Positions 25,965 through 34,024 are shown, counted from the stretch's first letter. The stretch: DNA of 64,000 bases from Pseudoalteromonas sp. Scap06 (GCF_013394165.1 NZ_CP041330.1:62001-126000), one strand, 5' to 3'. Notes: generated by a model not told the origin, from the letters alone. Numbers and translations: made by a program.

Positions 25965-26813
25965 ATGAAAAAATTACTACCGGCATTAATAACGACTTTA
26001 CTACTAAGCAACTACGCGGCGGCGGATGACAACCCAGTTACAGCTAAGCAACTGAGCGAGCATGTATACGTCCTATACGGACAAGGTGGCAACATTGCAG
26101 CCTGCGTAGGGGATGATGGCATATATATCATTGATGATCAGTTTGCCAAACTCTCAGACGATATTAAAAAAACCATTAGCGACTTAAAGCCAGGCAGTGC
26201 AGAGTTTGTAATTAACACTCATCATCATGGCGATCACACCGGTGGTAACGAAAACTTTGCTAAAGCCGGAGCCCATGTTATTGCCCACAATAATGTACAT
26301 AAACGCCTAAAAGAAAAACATGGCGAAGGGTCGGATTACCTACCACGAATTAGTTTTGGTGATGATTTAACACTGCACTTTAATAATGAGCAAGCGCATG
26401 TTGTGCATTATCAACATGCCCATACCGATGGCGATGCGGTGATTTTTTTCAATAATGATAATATTGTGCACATGGGAGACATTTATTTTAACTTTGGCAG
26501 CCTACCGTTTGTTGATGTAGACAGTGGGGGTAGCGTTGATGGTGTTTTAGCGGCGGTTGATGATGTGATTAATCAGATTGATGATAAAACCCAAGTTATT
26601 CCTGGTCATGGCCCGCTAAGTGACCGTTCAGGACTGATCACGTATCGTAAGCTGTTGCAACAAGCGAAAGATGTTATGCTAAAAGCAATGCAAAATGACG
26701 CCAGTTTAGAGCAGGTACTTAAAGCAGACCCATTGTCAGAACTTGGTCTTGAATATGCAAATTGGTTACCTAAAGAGCGCGTAACCACACTTTTTTATCG
26801 CAGTTTAAAGTAG
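25965..26813 (+). CDS. Periplasmic metallo-beta-lactamase-fold hydrolase
   Basis: The start at ATG 25965 gives a clear Sec signal peptide (LLPALITTLLLSNYAAA) and 282 residues; an in-frame extension to 25896 has none. The zinc motif is His86, His88, Asp90 and His91 in NTHHHGDHTGG. Further ligands lie in HTDGDAVIFF and IPGHGPLSD. The IVHMGDIYFNFGSLPFVDVDSGGS segment resembles a broad group of periplasmic MBL-fold proteins annotated as cyclase or lactamase-like. Substrates could be lactones, lactams or thioesters. It has its own terminator and may be co-transcribed with the acylase upstream, which would give two periplasmic hydrolases acting on related amide or ester substrates. That link is an inference. 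Confidence 0.88.
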   Translation: MKKLLPALITTLLLSNYAAADDNPVTAKQLSEHVYVLYGQGGNIAACVGDDGIYIIDDQFAKLSDDIKKTISDLKPGSAEFVINTHHHGDHTGGNENFAKAGAHVIAHNNVHKRLKEKHGEGSDYLPRISFGDDLTLHFNNEQAHVVHYQHAHTDGDAVIFFNNDNIVHMGDIYFNFGSLPFVDVDSGGSVDGVLAAVDDVINQIDDKTQVIPGHGPLSDRSGLITYRKLLQQAKDVMLKAMQNDASLEQVLKADPLSELGLEYANWLPKERVTTLFYRSLK

Positions 26814-26846
26814 CGCACAGCGCGAATAAAAACGCATAAACCTAAT

Positions 26847-26873
26847 AAAGCTGAGCATGTGTTCAGCTTTTTT
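26847..26873 (+). terminator. Rho-independent terminator
   Basis: The stem AAAGCTGA / TCAGCTTT around an 8-base loop is followed by TTT. It separates the MBL-fold gene from the GNAT-nitrilase gene. Confidence 0.85.
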
Positions 26874-26901
26874 AATTCTTACATGCCCCAAGGAGTTGCG
26901 T

Positions 26902-28434
26902 ATGTCGGCAGAAAAAACCCATCTTGAAATTTGTAACTTAACCCGAGAACAATACCCACAAATTAAAACCTTGATGGACGAAGCTTACCCCGACCTAGGC
27001 GGCGCATGGCCAAGCCATACTATTTTTAGACTCATCGATCAATTCCCTGAAGGGCAAATAGGTATTGTGGATGATGGCGTGCTGGTGGGTTTAGCGCTGA
27101 GTGTACAGGTAGATTATGCGCGTTTTTCAAACCCGCATACCTATGAAGATATTGCCGACGGCCACGACCGCGTATTTAGCGACACCACAGGGGATGCTTT
27201 ATACGGTTTGGATGTTGCTATTAGTGAGCAATACCGAGGCATGCGTTTAGGGCGTCGTTTATATGATGCGCGAAAAGAATTGTGCCGTCAGTATAACTTA
27301 CGCGCTATTTTGGCGGGTGGGCGTATTCCGCGTTATTACAATCACAGCAGTGAAATGACCCCGATGGAATACATTGCTAAGGTCGATCAAAAAGAGCTGT
27401 ATGACCCCATACTCAGTTTTCAATTAGCCAATGACTTTCAGGTTAAACGATTATTGAAAAAATACTTACCTGAAGATCAGGAGTCGGTCGGTTATGCCAC
27501 ATTACTTGAGTGGAATAACATTATGTATGAGCCAACCGACACCGTTATTGAGTCAACTAAATCAATCGTACGGGTAGGGGCTGTGCAATGGCAAATGCGC
27601 TGTGTTGAATCGGTTGAAGAAATGCTTAAGCAAGTTGAATACTTTGTTGATACGGTATCTGATTACAAAAGCGATTTTATTTTATTCCCTGAGTTTTTTA
27701 ATGCGCCACTGATGGGATTAACCGAGCAAAGTAATCAAACCGAGGCAATTCGGTATTTAGCCGAATACACTGAGACCTTTAAAAACGCCATGTCGCGTAT
27801 GGCGATAGAATACAACGCCAACATTATTACCGGCTCAATGCCGCTTGCCGAAGACGATAAAATATATAACGTTAGTTATTTATGCCATCGCAGCGGTAAA
27901 ATAGACGAGCAACGTAAAATTCATATTACCCCGCATGAACAAAATGATTGGGTGATCCAAGGCGGTGATAAAATTGCTGTATTCGATACAGATGCAGGCC
28001 GTGTAGGTATTCAAATTTGTTATGATGTCGAATTTCCTGAGTTGTCACGTATTTTGGCCACCCAAGGTTTGGATATTTTATTTGTGCCATTTTGGACTGA
28101 CACTAAAAATAGTTACTTGCGTGTACGCCATTGTGCCCAAGCACGTGCCATTGAAAACGAATGTTATGTGGTTATTGCAGGCTCTGTGGGTAACTTACCT
28201 GAAGTAGAAAGCTTAGATGTGCAGTTTTCACAGTCGGCGGTACTAACCCCATCGGACTTTTCATTTCCGCACGATGCCACACTAAATGAAGCCACCACCA
28301 ATACAGAAATGTTATTATTTAGCGACTTAGATATGGATAAGTTAAAAATTCTTCACAGTGAAGGGACAGTGCGTAACTTAAAAGACCGCCGTCACGATTT
28401 GTATGAAGTGATATTGAAAAAGAGAGATATTTAA
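26902..28434 (+). CDS. GNAT acetyltransferase-carbon/nitrogen hydrolase fusion
   Basis: The ATG at 26902 has AAGGAG 6-7 bases upstream and gives 510 residues. Residues 1-210 are a GNAT domain with the acetyl-CoA loop in LDVAISEQYRGMRLGRRLY. Residues 225-510 are a nitrilase-superfamily domain with the triad Glu264 (LFPEFF), Lys339 (QRKIHITPHE) and Cys373 (IQICYDVEFPE). The fusion is a known bacterial protein type with no settled substrate; nitrilase-fold enzymes hydrolyse amides, nitriles or carbamoyl groups. The stop overlaps the ATG of the SMR exporter gene by one base (TAATG), indicating translational coupling and probably a shared metabolic setting. Confidence 0.92.
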   Translation: MSAEKTHLEICNLTREQYPQIKTLMDEAYPDLGGAWPSHTIFRLIDQFPEGQIGIVDDGVLVGLALSVQVDYARFSNPHTYEDIADGHDRVFSDTTGDALYGLDVAISEQYRGMRLGRRLYDARKELCRQYNLRAILAGGRIPRYYNHSSEMTPMEYIAKVDQKELYDPILSFQLANDFQVKRLLKKYLPEDQESVGYATLLEWNNIMYEPTDTVIESTKSIVRVGAVQWQMRCVESVEEMLKQVEYFVDTVSDYKSDFILFPEFFNAPLMGLTEQSNQTEAIRYLAEYTETFKNAMSRMAIEYNANIITGSMPLAEDDKIYNVSYLCHRSGKIDEQRKIHITPHEQNDWVIQGGDKIAVFDTDAGRVGIQICYDVEFPELSRILATQGLDILFVPFWTDTKNSYLRVRHCAQARAIENECYVVIAGSVGNLPEVESLDVQFSQSAVLTPSDFSFPHDATLNEATTNTEMLLFSDLDMDKLKILHSEGTVRNLKDRRHDLYEVILKKRDI

Positions 28435-28751
28435 TGGCGTGGATGTATTTAATTATTGCTGGGTTACTTGAGATTGGCTGGCCTATAGGGTTAAAAATTT
28501 CTCAAACCCCTGAAACTCGTTGGCAGGGCATCGCGATTGCCATTGCGTTTATGGTCGCGAGCGGCTTTATGTTGTGGTTGGCGCAAAAGCAAATATCTAT
28601 GGGCACGTCGTACGCAGTATGGACAGGTATTGGTGCCGCTGGTACGTTTTTAGTGGGTATATTATTTTACGGTGATGCCACCACGTTTGGTCGTATTGCT
28701 GGTGTGTTAATGATTATTTGCGGTGTGATCACCCTAAAAATTAGTCATTAG
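28434..28751 (+). CDS. sugE: SMR-family guanidinium exporter (SugE/Gdx type)
   Basis: 105 residues, four helices, the normal small-multidrug-resistance size. The N-terminus AGLLEIGWPIGLKIS carries Gly10, Glu13 and Trp16, which mark the Gdx (SugE) clade rather than EmrE. GTSYAVWTGIGAAGTFLVG is the third-helix signature. Gdx proteins work as antiparallel dimers and export guanidinium ions in exchange for protons. The gene starts on the last base of the GNAT-nitrilase stop, so the two are co-translated. No guanidine riboswitch motif was found upstream of the pair. Confidence 0.92.
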   Translation: MAWMYLIIAGLLEIGWPIGLKISQTPETRWQGIAIAIAFMVASGFMLWLAQKQISMGTSYAVWTGIGAAGTFLVGILFYGDATTFGRIAGVLMIICGVITLKISH

Positions 28752-28756
28752 TCATT

Positions 28757-28791
28757 AAAAAACAAGCGCAGGTTGATACCTGCGCTTGTTT
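28757..28791. terminator. Terminator between convergent sugE and EamA transporter genes
   Basis: The stem AACAAGCGCAGG / CCTGCGCTTGTT has loop TTGATA. On the minus strand it is followed by a run of T, so it is strong for the EamA gene, whose stop codon lies at its edge. On the plus strand the T-tract is short, so it is weaker for sugE. Confidence 0.85.
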
Positions 28792-29683
28792 AGCTGCTCG
28801 GCAGCATTACCAATATCGCGGCCACTGCAATCAATAATAGCCCAGCGCTATCTTGGCGTTTTAGCGGTTGTTTTAACCATAAAACAGCAATTAACATCGT
28901 AAAAAATACTTCTATCTGGCCGAGCGTTTTTACATAGGCAACATGCTGCAAGCTCATTGCGCTAAACCAACCTATTGATCCCAAGCAACTAAATATACTC
29001 ACCGTACAAGTCATGCCCTTATGCTGAAACATAGTTTTAAATGTATCGCGTTCCTTTAAGGCAATATAAATACACAGCATCAGTGTTTGTAAACTAATAA
29101 CAAGCAATAAAACCCATGCAGGCGCATACGGAAAAGCAATCCCCGAACTCAAGCTGGCTTCTCTGATCCATGACGATGACAACGCAAACGAAGTGCCGCA
29201 GGTAAGTCCTATTAATGCTGTTTTTAAGCTAAAGTGTTTCACATTGGCGATACCACTTAATAGCAATACCGCAATTGCACCAATAAACACGCCAAACCAA
29301 CCAAGTAATGAAAGCGTTGAGCCAAAAAACAGCAACCCGAGTATGGCCGCCATAAGCGCTTCACTTTTAGCTAGGCCGGCGCCTACAGCAAAATTATTCA
29401 TTTTAAATAATTTAACCATGAGTCCCGTGGCAATAATTTGCACTATGCTGGCACCAATAATGTAGCTAATAAATAAAGGGTTGAATGAAGGAAAGGGAGC
29501 ATCTTGGTAATAATAAAGCGCATATAAATACAGCCCAGCAATAGGGCTTGCCATAATAAAGCGGGCTAATGTAACGCCAGCAATGCTCACATGAGTGCTT
29601 AATTTACTTTGCAGAGCATTGCGCCATGACTGCATAAATGCAGCAAAAATAGTCAGTAAAATCCAAATCATCTTAAACAACAT
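28790..29683 (-). CDS. EamA/DMT-family membrane transporter
   Basis: 297 residues with about ten hydrophobic helices in two EamA-like halves. The second half ends LGQIEVFFTMLIAVLWLKQPLKRQD, the classic EamA end, where transporters of the family carry a charged residue. LAKSEALMAAILGLLFFGSTLSL forms the matching end of the first half. DMT proteins export amino acids, purines or other metabolites; the substrate is not predictable here. No convincing ribosome site precedes 29683; a second ATG four codons in (MIWILLT) is an alternative start. It is convergent with sugE. Confidence 0.85.
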   Translation of the reverse strand: MLFKMIWILLTIFAAFMQSWRNALQSKLSTHVSIAGVTLARFIMASPIAGLYLYALYYYQDAPFPSFNPLFISYIIGASIVQIIATGLMVKLFKMNNFAVGAGLAKSEALMAAILGLLFFGSTLSLLGWFGVFIGAIAVLLLSGIANVKHFSLKTALIGLTCGTSFALSSSWIREASLSSGIAFPYAPAWVLLLVISLQTLMLCIYIALKERDTFKTMFQHKGMTCTVSIFSCLGSIGWFSAMSLQHVAYVKTLGQIEVFFTMLIAVLWLKQPLKRQDSAGLLLIAVAAILVMLPSS

Positions 29684-29824
29684 ACAATAAGCGGAGGAGT
29701 AATTTAGCAGTACTGTGACATGAAAGCGATCATCAAAAAGGCATAATGAATATTCATCACCTGCGACAATTTGCCACAGTGACGCACTGCTTAAATCGGC
29801 TATAGTGTCTGGGATGTTACTGCT

Positions 29825-29865
29825 AGCCGCCAGAACTCAGGTTATTTATATTTGGCGGCTTTTTT
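29825..29865 (+). other. Hairpin with T-tract in a 230-base intergenic region
   Basis: AGCCGCC / GGCGGCT pairs around a 22-base AT-rich loop and is followed by six T (counting the last stem base). No gene on the plus strand ends just upstream, so it could be the terminator of a short RNA starting in 29690-29820 or a leader element of the MAPEG gene. I could not assign a promoter. Confidence 0.5.
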
Positions 29866-29913
29866 CTATTTGCTGTGTTATTTTGAGTTATAAAAAATAA
29901 CTTGAGAATGATA

Positions 29914-30297
29914 ATGACGACTTTATTGGTTTGCGCCTTAATTGCAGTGATCATGCCTTATGTTGCGAGAATCCCAGCTATTATAGAAATGAATAAGCTC
30001 GGTGGTTACGATAATAAACATCCGCGGCAACAACAAACACAACTTACAGGACTCGGAGCACGGGCGCTGGCTGCTCATCAAAACTGTTTTGAATCGTTAG
30101 CGGTTTTTGCCGTTGCTTTGGCTGCTGTATTAGGCACAAACAATGTTAATGCCGTAACCGAAACTTTAGCGATGACGCATATTGTAGCGCGTATTTTATT
30201 TTGTACTTTTTATTATTTAAACCTCGATATTATTCGCTCGATCACTTGGCTGGTAGGCATGGGAACCGCTATTGGCATGATCGCCGTCAGTTTATAA
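29914..30297 (+). CDS. MAPEG-family membrane protein
   Basis: The start at ATG 29914 has GAGA 6 bases upstream and gives 127 residues; TTG 29902 and ATG 29908 are alternatives. Four helices are visible. RIPAIIEMNKLGGYDNKHPRQQ followed by LTGLGARALAAHQNCFESLAVF is the MAPEG signature, with the Arg/His/Asn-Glu motif in the second helix. The family includes glutathione-dependent detoxifying enzymes and eicosanoid enzymes; small bacterial members like this are mostly uncharacterised. It is monocistronic, with a hairpin 20 bases after the stop. Confidence 0.9.
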   Translation: MTTLLVCALIAVIMPYVARIPAIIEMNKLGGYDNKHPRQQQTQLTGLGARALAAHQNCFESLAVFAVALAAVLGTNNVNAVTETLAMTHIVARILFCTFYYLNLDIIRSITWLVGMGTAIGMIAVSL

Positions 30298-30317
30298 CGA
30301 GAATAAGCAAAAACCAC

Positions 30318-30348
30318 AAAGCAAGCAGCCTAAAAGGGTGCTTGCTTT
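30318..30348. terminator. Hairpin between convergent MAPEG and blaR1-like genes
   Basis: The stem AAAGCAAGCA / TGCTTGCTTT encloses an 11-base loop. On the minus strand it is followed by GTGGTTTTT. The T-tracts are poor on both sides, so it is probably a weak bidirectional terminator. Confidence 0.65.
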
Positions 30349-30372
30349 ATAGTCTTAAATAACTCAATAGCA

Positions 30373-31584
30373 TTAATGCGATACTTTAATTCGCTCTACC
30401 AAATCACTTTTTGCAACTGTACTATTAAGTGCAAAATCAAGTTGTATCAGTACGTTCTGTTGCCCTATTGATGAAGGCGTATATTGCCATTGCATCAGTG
30501 CTTTTTTTGCCTCTTTATTAAAGACTGCTTCTGGCTCAGCTTTTACAACAGTAATGTTAGCTGTTTTGCCTGCTGGGGTTATGTCGTATTTTAATACCAC
30601 TGAACCGCTAATGCCTTGTTCCGCCGCTTGTTTTGGGTAAAGCGGTTCGATTCGCATCACGGGAGCGATAGATGTTTCTTTTTTAGCTGATGCTTCAGGT
30701 TGCTTTGCTACTGCTAAGCCACTGAGCAAGCTTGCTGCTATAAGTAACGCGCTTCCTTTTGCTAGGCGCGAATGTGCGCCGTTATGTTTGATATTAGTAA
30801 GTCGTTGTAACATGGTTTTTTTATCTCCGTAGTGTGAATAAGCCATCAGACCTGCTGGCGCATTGGCAGCGCAGTTTACTAAGGCTTTGCTGTATAAAAT
30901 TTGTTGCTGTGTGGTTTTATTACTTAGTACCCGTTCATCACAAGTTAGCTCCTGCAAACGTCTACAGCTTGCGTATGCCATCCAAGCTAAAGGGTTAAAC
31001 CACATTAAAATTGTAGCCAGTAATAGCAGCGCATTTGTTAGGTTATCTTTGCGTTTTATATGCACATTTTCGTGCTCTAAAATAAGCGCCAATGTGGCTT
31101 TATCAAACAGAGTATTGTAGTTGTGTGGTAAAACTAGCTTGCTATTTAGTACCCCAATTACCATAGGTGTTGCCACTTGATGACTAGTAAAGGTTTTTAC
31201 CCCTGAGCTTATTTCTGCTTGTAAATTTGTTACTTCACAAAGCTGTAGGTTGCTTACAAATCGGCGGTGAATAATCCAAGTGGCGAATAAAAGCAGTGCC
31301 GTAATAACTACATAAAATAGCGCCCAGTTAATACTAATAGTGCTTATTAATGGTTGATTTGGAGTAATGATATAATGACTAATTGGACTGTTTTGTAATG
31401 GTCTAATTGCATTGGGTAAATTAGCGACAAGCAGCGAGGCTGGTATTAACCACACTAATTTATAAATAAGCTGCGAACCAATTGCTTTTAAGCCAAAGCG
31501 CTCAAGTAAAACAAATCCTGCAAACAACAGACTCAATAATAGTTGTTGCTCTATTAGCCAATTAAAGCTTGTTTGAATAATCAT
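30373..31584 (-). CDS. BlaR1-like M56 metallopeptidase with TonB C-terminal domain
   Basis: 403 residues. Four membrane helices flank an M56 peptidase domain; the zinc motif is His171-Glu172-x-x-His175 in LEHENVHIKRKDN, followed by a helix (LLLLATILMWFNPLAWM) and RLQELTCDERVL, where the third ligand is expected. After a further helix (about 280) comes a TonB-type C-terminal domain (about 305-400, with RIEPLYPKQAAEQGISGSVVL). There is no penicillin-binding sensor domain, so it does not sense beta-lactams like staphylococcal BlaR1. It starts 9 bases after the BlaI-type repressor gene. The expected scheme is that M56 proteolysis inactivates the repressor; the TonB part may sense or span the periplasm. 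Confidence 0.9.
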   Translation of the reverse strand: MIIQTSFNWLIEQQLLLSLLFAGFVLLERFGLKAIGSQLIYKLVWLIPASLLVANLPNAIRPLQNSPISHYIITPNQPLISTISINWALFYVVITALLLFATWIIHRRFVSNLQLCEVTNLQAEISSGVKTFTSHQVATPMVIGVLNSKLVLPHNYNTLFDKATLALILEHENVHIKRKDNLTNALLLLATILMWFNPLAWMAYASCRRLQELTCDERVLSNKTTQQQILYSKALVNCAANAPAGLMAYSHYGDKKTMLQRLTNIKHNGAHSRLAKGSALLIAASLLSGLAVAKQPEASAKKETSIAPVMRIEPLYPKQAAEQGISGSVVLKYDITPAGKTANITVVKAEPEAVFNKEAKKALMQWQYTPSSIGQQNVLIQLDFALNSTVAKSDLVERIKVSH

Positions 31585-31593
31585 GAGAATCCC

Positions 31594-31968
31594 TTACTTT
31601 TGGTTTTTTTCCCAGTCATCTATGACTTTTTTAAGCTCGTTTATATCTTGTTGAGAGAGTTTTTCTGATTTTGCAAAACCACTTACCAACGGAGCTATGC
31701 GGCCACTAAAAAAACGCTCAATAAAGTTCTGGCTTTCTTTTTGGGTGTAATCAGCACGATTTATACAGGGGGTGTAAATATATTGGCGGCCTTCTTTTTC
31801 GAAGCTAAGCGCTCCTTTTTTAACTAATCGACCTAGTAAGGTTTTAATGGTTTTTTCGTGCCATTGTTTATCATCACTCAAGCGCTCAATAATTTGGCTG
31901 GCATTAGCGGGGTAGCTAATCCATAGCGCATCGAGTACTTCAAATTCTGCTTTTGATAATTCGATCAT
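31594..31968 (-). CDS. BlaI/MecI/CopY-family repressor
   Basis: 124 residues. A winged helix (LSKAEFEVLDALWISYPANASQ and WHEKTIKTLLGRLVKKGAL) is followed by RQYIYTPCINRADY, where BlaI-type proteins are cut, and a dimerisation helix with FIERFFSGRIAPLVSGF. It represses its own operon with the M56 protein downstream, as in bla and mec systems. Two inverted copies of the TACA-N2-TGTA operator lie just upstream at 31978-32013. No beta-lactamase gene is adjacent, so the regulon is elsewhere or only autoregulatory. Confidence 0.93.
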   Translation of the reverse strand: MIELSKAEFEVLDALWISYPANASQIIERLSDDKQWHEKTIKTLLGRLVKKGALSFEKEGRQYIYTPCINRADYTQKESQNFIERFFSGRIAPLVSGFAKSEKLSQQDINELKKVIDDWEKNQK

Positions 31969-31977
31969 TTTATTGCC

Positions 31978-32013
31978 TACAAGTGTAATCTTTAATTTAA
32001 GACTACACTTGTA
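31978..32013. promoter_or_regulatory. Twin BlaI-type operators overlapping the blaI promoter
   Basis: TACAAGTGTA (31978-31987) and TACACTTGTA (32004-32013) are reverse complements, each a TACA-N2-TGTA dyad, 26 bases apart centre to centre. The sequence extends to GATTACACTTGTAG-like flanks. They match the known BlaI/MecI operator core. On the minus strand TTGCAA at about 32029 is a candidate -35 element, so a repressor dimer at each site would block the promoter. Confidence 0.85.
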
Positions 32014-32079
32014 ATCTATTTTTGCAAGTTTATTTTATATTTTTTAATCGCATTAAAGTGAGGGGGTAGCGTGAGCTTG

Positions 32080-32769
32080 TTAGCCTAAAATGTCGCTTTT
32101 ATTAATTTTTATAAACTGGTTTTCAGGTAAATTTAAATGGTCTAACAGTAATTCACTTATTTGTACGCGGTATAAATCAATCACTTTGTAACCACAGTAA
32201 TGCGCCATTTTACGAATTTGTCGATTAAGTCCTTGTTTTAAAATAATACTAAACTGATTGTCAGTGATTTTAGTCACCTCACACGGCAAGGTCATTTGCT
32301 TGTCGACAGGGACGCCTGCAGCCATTTTTTCGCAAAAATCCGCATCTAAAGGTTTATTGACGGTTACTAAATAGCGTTTAGGCTGATGAAAGTCAGGGTG
32401 GATCAGCTGGTTACAAAAATCCCCATCATTGGTCAAAATAAGCAATCCGCGTGAGTCTTTATCAAGGCGACCAATAGGGTATACCCGTGTTAGTTGCGGT
32501 AAATGATGAATAAGGCTGCTTGGGTCGTGCTGATTGAGTTTACAATCAATTCCTAGAGGTTTGTGATAAGCAAAGTAGACTAAATCGGCCGGGCCTTTAA
32601 TGGCTTGGCCATTAACAATGACACTGTCGTTTTCGTCCACATGATCAATATGATTTGCGGGGCGATTATTAACCATGACCACACCTTCATCAATCAAACG
32701 CGAGGCTTGTTTGCGAGAGCACACGCCGGCATGCGCTATGTACTTTGCGAGTCGAATTTTTGTATCCAT
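32080..32769 (-). CDS. rluF: RsuA/RluF-family 23S rRNA pseudouridine synthase
   Basis: 229 residues. An S4 RNA-binding domain covers 1-60 (RLAKYIAHAGVCSRKQASRL). The catalytic domain has Asp103 in YPIGRLDKDSRGLLILTNDG and the QGLNRQIRKMAHYCGYKV motif. The order and length resemble E. coli RluF, which modifies U2604/U2605 of 23S rRNA. RluE or RsuA assignment is possible, but the GIDCK region and C-terminal length favour RluF-like. It is divergent from the DUF6482-like gene. Confidence 0.85.
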   Translation of the reverse strand: MDTKIRLAKYIAHAGVCSRKQASRLIDEGVVMVNNRPANHIDHVDENDSVIVNGQAIKGPADLVYFAYHKPLGIDCKLNQHDPSSLIHHLPQLTRVYPIGRLDKDSRGLLILTNDGDFCNQLIHPDFHQPKRYLVTVNKPLDADFCEKMAAGVPVDKQMTLPCEVTKITDNQFSIILKQGLNRQIRKMAHYCGYKVIDLYRVQISELLLDHLNLPENQFIKINKSDILG

Positions 32770-32860
32770 GATAGCGCGTAATTAAAAAAATCTGATCGCG
32801 ATTATAGCAAAGCTGCGTATTGATTACTTGGACAGTTAATTTAACAGTAGGTAGGTTAAT

Positions 32861-33166
32861 ATGGGTATTCAATTTTCAGAACTAAAAAAGCATCAGCCAT
32901 TACAAAAAGTGGTGGTTCATTCACTGGAAATGGCCTTGTATCAAGTGTCTGTTGTCATTAATAATGTTGAATACTATGTACAAGAAAGCGATGGTGAATT
33001 TGTAAAGGCGGTCAGCCCATTACATATCCAAAAGCGCTTTGAAGACATTGCCTACGCGCAAATGATGCTTAGGCATACCAGCGCTTATGATGAAATGTGT
33101 GGTCAACCGGAAAAAATTTCTAGCAATATGCTTGAAGTTCCCTTTGGACAAAATAACCTGTTTTAA
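32861..33166 (+). CDS. DUF6482-like small cytoplasmic protein
   Basis: 101 residues, no signal peptide or membrane helix. The visible pattern, LQKVVVHSLEMALYQVSVVINNVEYYV followed by KAVSPLHIQKRFEDI, suggests a beta sheet (split here for length; see HSLEMALYQVSVVI and EYYVQESDGEF) and then an alpha-helical end. It resembles DUF6482 proteins found in Vibrio and Alteromonadales, whose function is unknown. The ATG follows AGG at about 7 bases. A GNAT gene follows after 40 bases and may be co-transcribed. Confidence 0.62.
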   Translation: MGIQFSELKKHQPLQKVVVHSLEMALYQVSVVINNVEYYVQESDGEFVKAVSPLHIQKRFEDIAYAQMMLRHTSAYDEMCGQPEKISSNMLEVPFGQNNLF

Positions 33167-33206
33167 CATCAGGTATTTGCTAAAATAGGTCTATTTGGAA
33201 TAGCCA

Positions 33207-33626
33207 ATGTACCTATTGCAGGCAGAAAATACTGAGCAATTAAACCAAGCACTGCGTGTTAATATGCTTGAGTTTAATGCTCAACACTTCGACGTAGAGC
33301 GCCAAGCTCTCGGCTTTAAATATCTCGATAAACAGCATGAATTAGTTGCCGGTATAAGTGGTCATGTATTTGGCAATTGGCTGCTAATAAGTTGGTTGTG
33401 GTGTGCTGAATCGGCACGAGGCAAAGGCTTGGCTAACTCGTTATTAACATCACTTGAAAATGCGGCAATTGAAATGGGTGCCGTTCAAGCTCAGCTTGAC
33501 ACCTTAGATTTTCAAGCCAAACCTTTCTATGAAAAGCGTGGTTATCAGGTTAAATATCAACTTAACAATTACCCGCTTAGTGGTACGCGCTACTTTATGG
33601 AAAAGCCGCTGGTAGCGGCTAAATAA
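33207..33626 (+). CDS. GNAT-family N-acetyltransferase
   Basis: 139 residues. The acetyl-CoA-binding segment is WWLWCAESARGKGLANSLL-like (LWCAESARGKGLANSLLTSL), where R-x-x-G-x-A is the GNAT motif A. KPFYEKRGYQVKYQL is the typical C-terminal strand-helix. YFMEKPL ends the fold. Substrate unknown. The small size fits a single-domain acetyltransferase like those annotated near rlu genes. It is followed by a stem TAGGGTCT / AGACCCTA at 33630-33662 that lacks a good T-tract. Confidence 0.88.
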   Translation: MYLLQAENTEQLNQALRVNMLEFNAQHFDVERQALGFKYLDKQHELVAGISGHVFGNWLLISWLWCAESARGKGLANSLLTSLENAAIEMGAVQAQLDTLDFQAKPFYEKRGYQVKYQLNNYPLSGTRYFMEKPLVAAK

Positions 33627-33664
33627 TGCTAGGGTCTAATCCACAAAGGTCAACAGACCCTATG

Positions 33665-34024
33665 TTATTCTTTTGTGGTTAAAGGCGTGCCATCAAAGCT
33701 AATGCCTAAAAACGGTGTTGCTTCTGGTGCTAACATAAACGTACGAATATTCATGTGATCATCGGCATTTGGGTTGTCTAGTACATCTTCACGGTAAAAT
33801 TTACCAAAACAATCTAAGGTATTTTGTTTACTAAGACCGTTGAGCTTAGCAAATGCAAAAATTTTGCACGAACCATTATTTTCACTCGCAGAGCTTAATA
33901 ACCCATGGTTATTAAATCCACATGCAGTAAAGTCATAATGTGCTTCAATCACCGCCATTGTGTTGGTAAATTGAATTTTTTTTGGATTGTTTGCTAGTTG
34001 CTGTAAAAAGTCTAGTAGTAACAT
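33665..34024 (-). CDS. HopJ-family protein
   Basis: 119 residues. IQFTNTMAVIEAHYDF, ENNGSCKIFAFAKLNGLS, TLDCFGKFYREDVL and DDHMNIRTFML are the HopJ (PF08888) pattern. The name comes from a Pseudomonas syringae type III effector family, but the domain is common in free-living marine bacteria without type III secretion. No secretion signal or chaperone gene is seen here, so a housekeeping or metabolic role is more likely. The ATG at 34024 has AAGGAT upstream. It is the first gene on the left of an AT-rich accessory patch. Confidence 0.85.
   Translation of the reverse strand: MLLLDFLQQLANNPKKIQFTNTMAVIEAHYDFTACGFNNHGLLSSASENNGSCKIFAFAKLNGLSKQNTLDCFGKFYREDVLDNPNADDHMNIRTFMLAPEATPFLGISFDGTPLTTKE

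Noticed and set aside
26814..26901. A guanidine riboswitch ahead of the GNAT-nitrilase/sugE pair
   Set aside because: No paired hairpins with ACGR loops (mini-ykkC) or ykkC-like core could be found; the only hairpin is the terminator of the upstream gene.
30373..31968. A beta-lactam resistance operon
   Set aside because: There is no penicillin-binding sensor domain and no beta-lactamase gene next to the pair.
33665..34024. A type III secretion effector
   Set aside because: The family name HopJ suggests it, but no secretion apparatus, chaperone or pathogenicity context is present and the domain is common in free-living bacteria.
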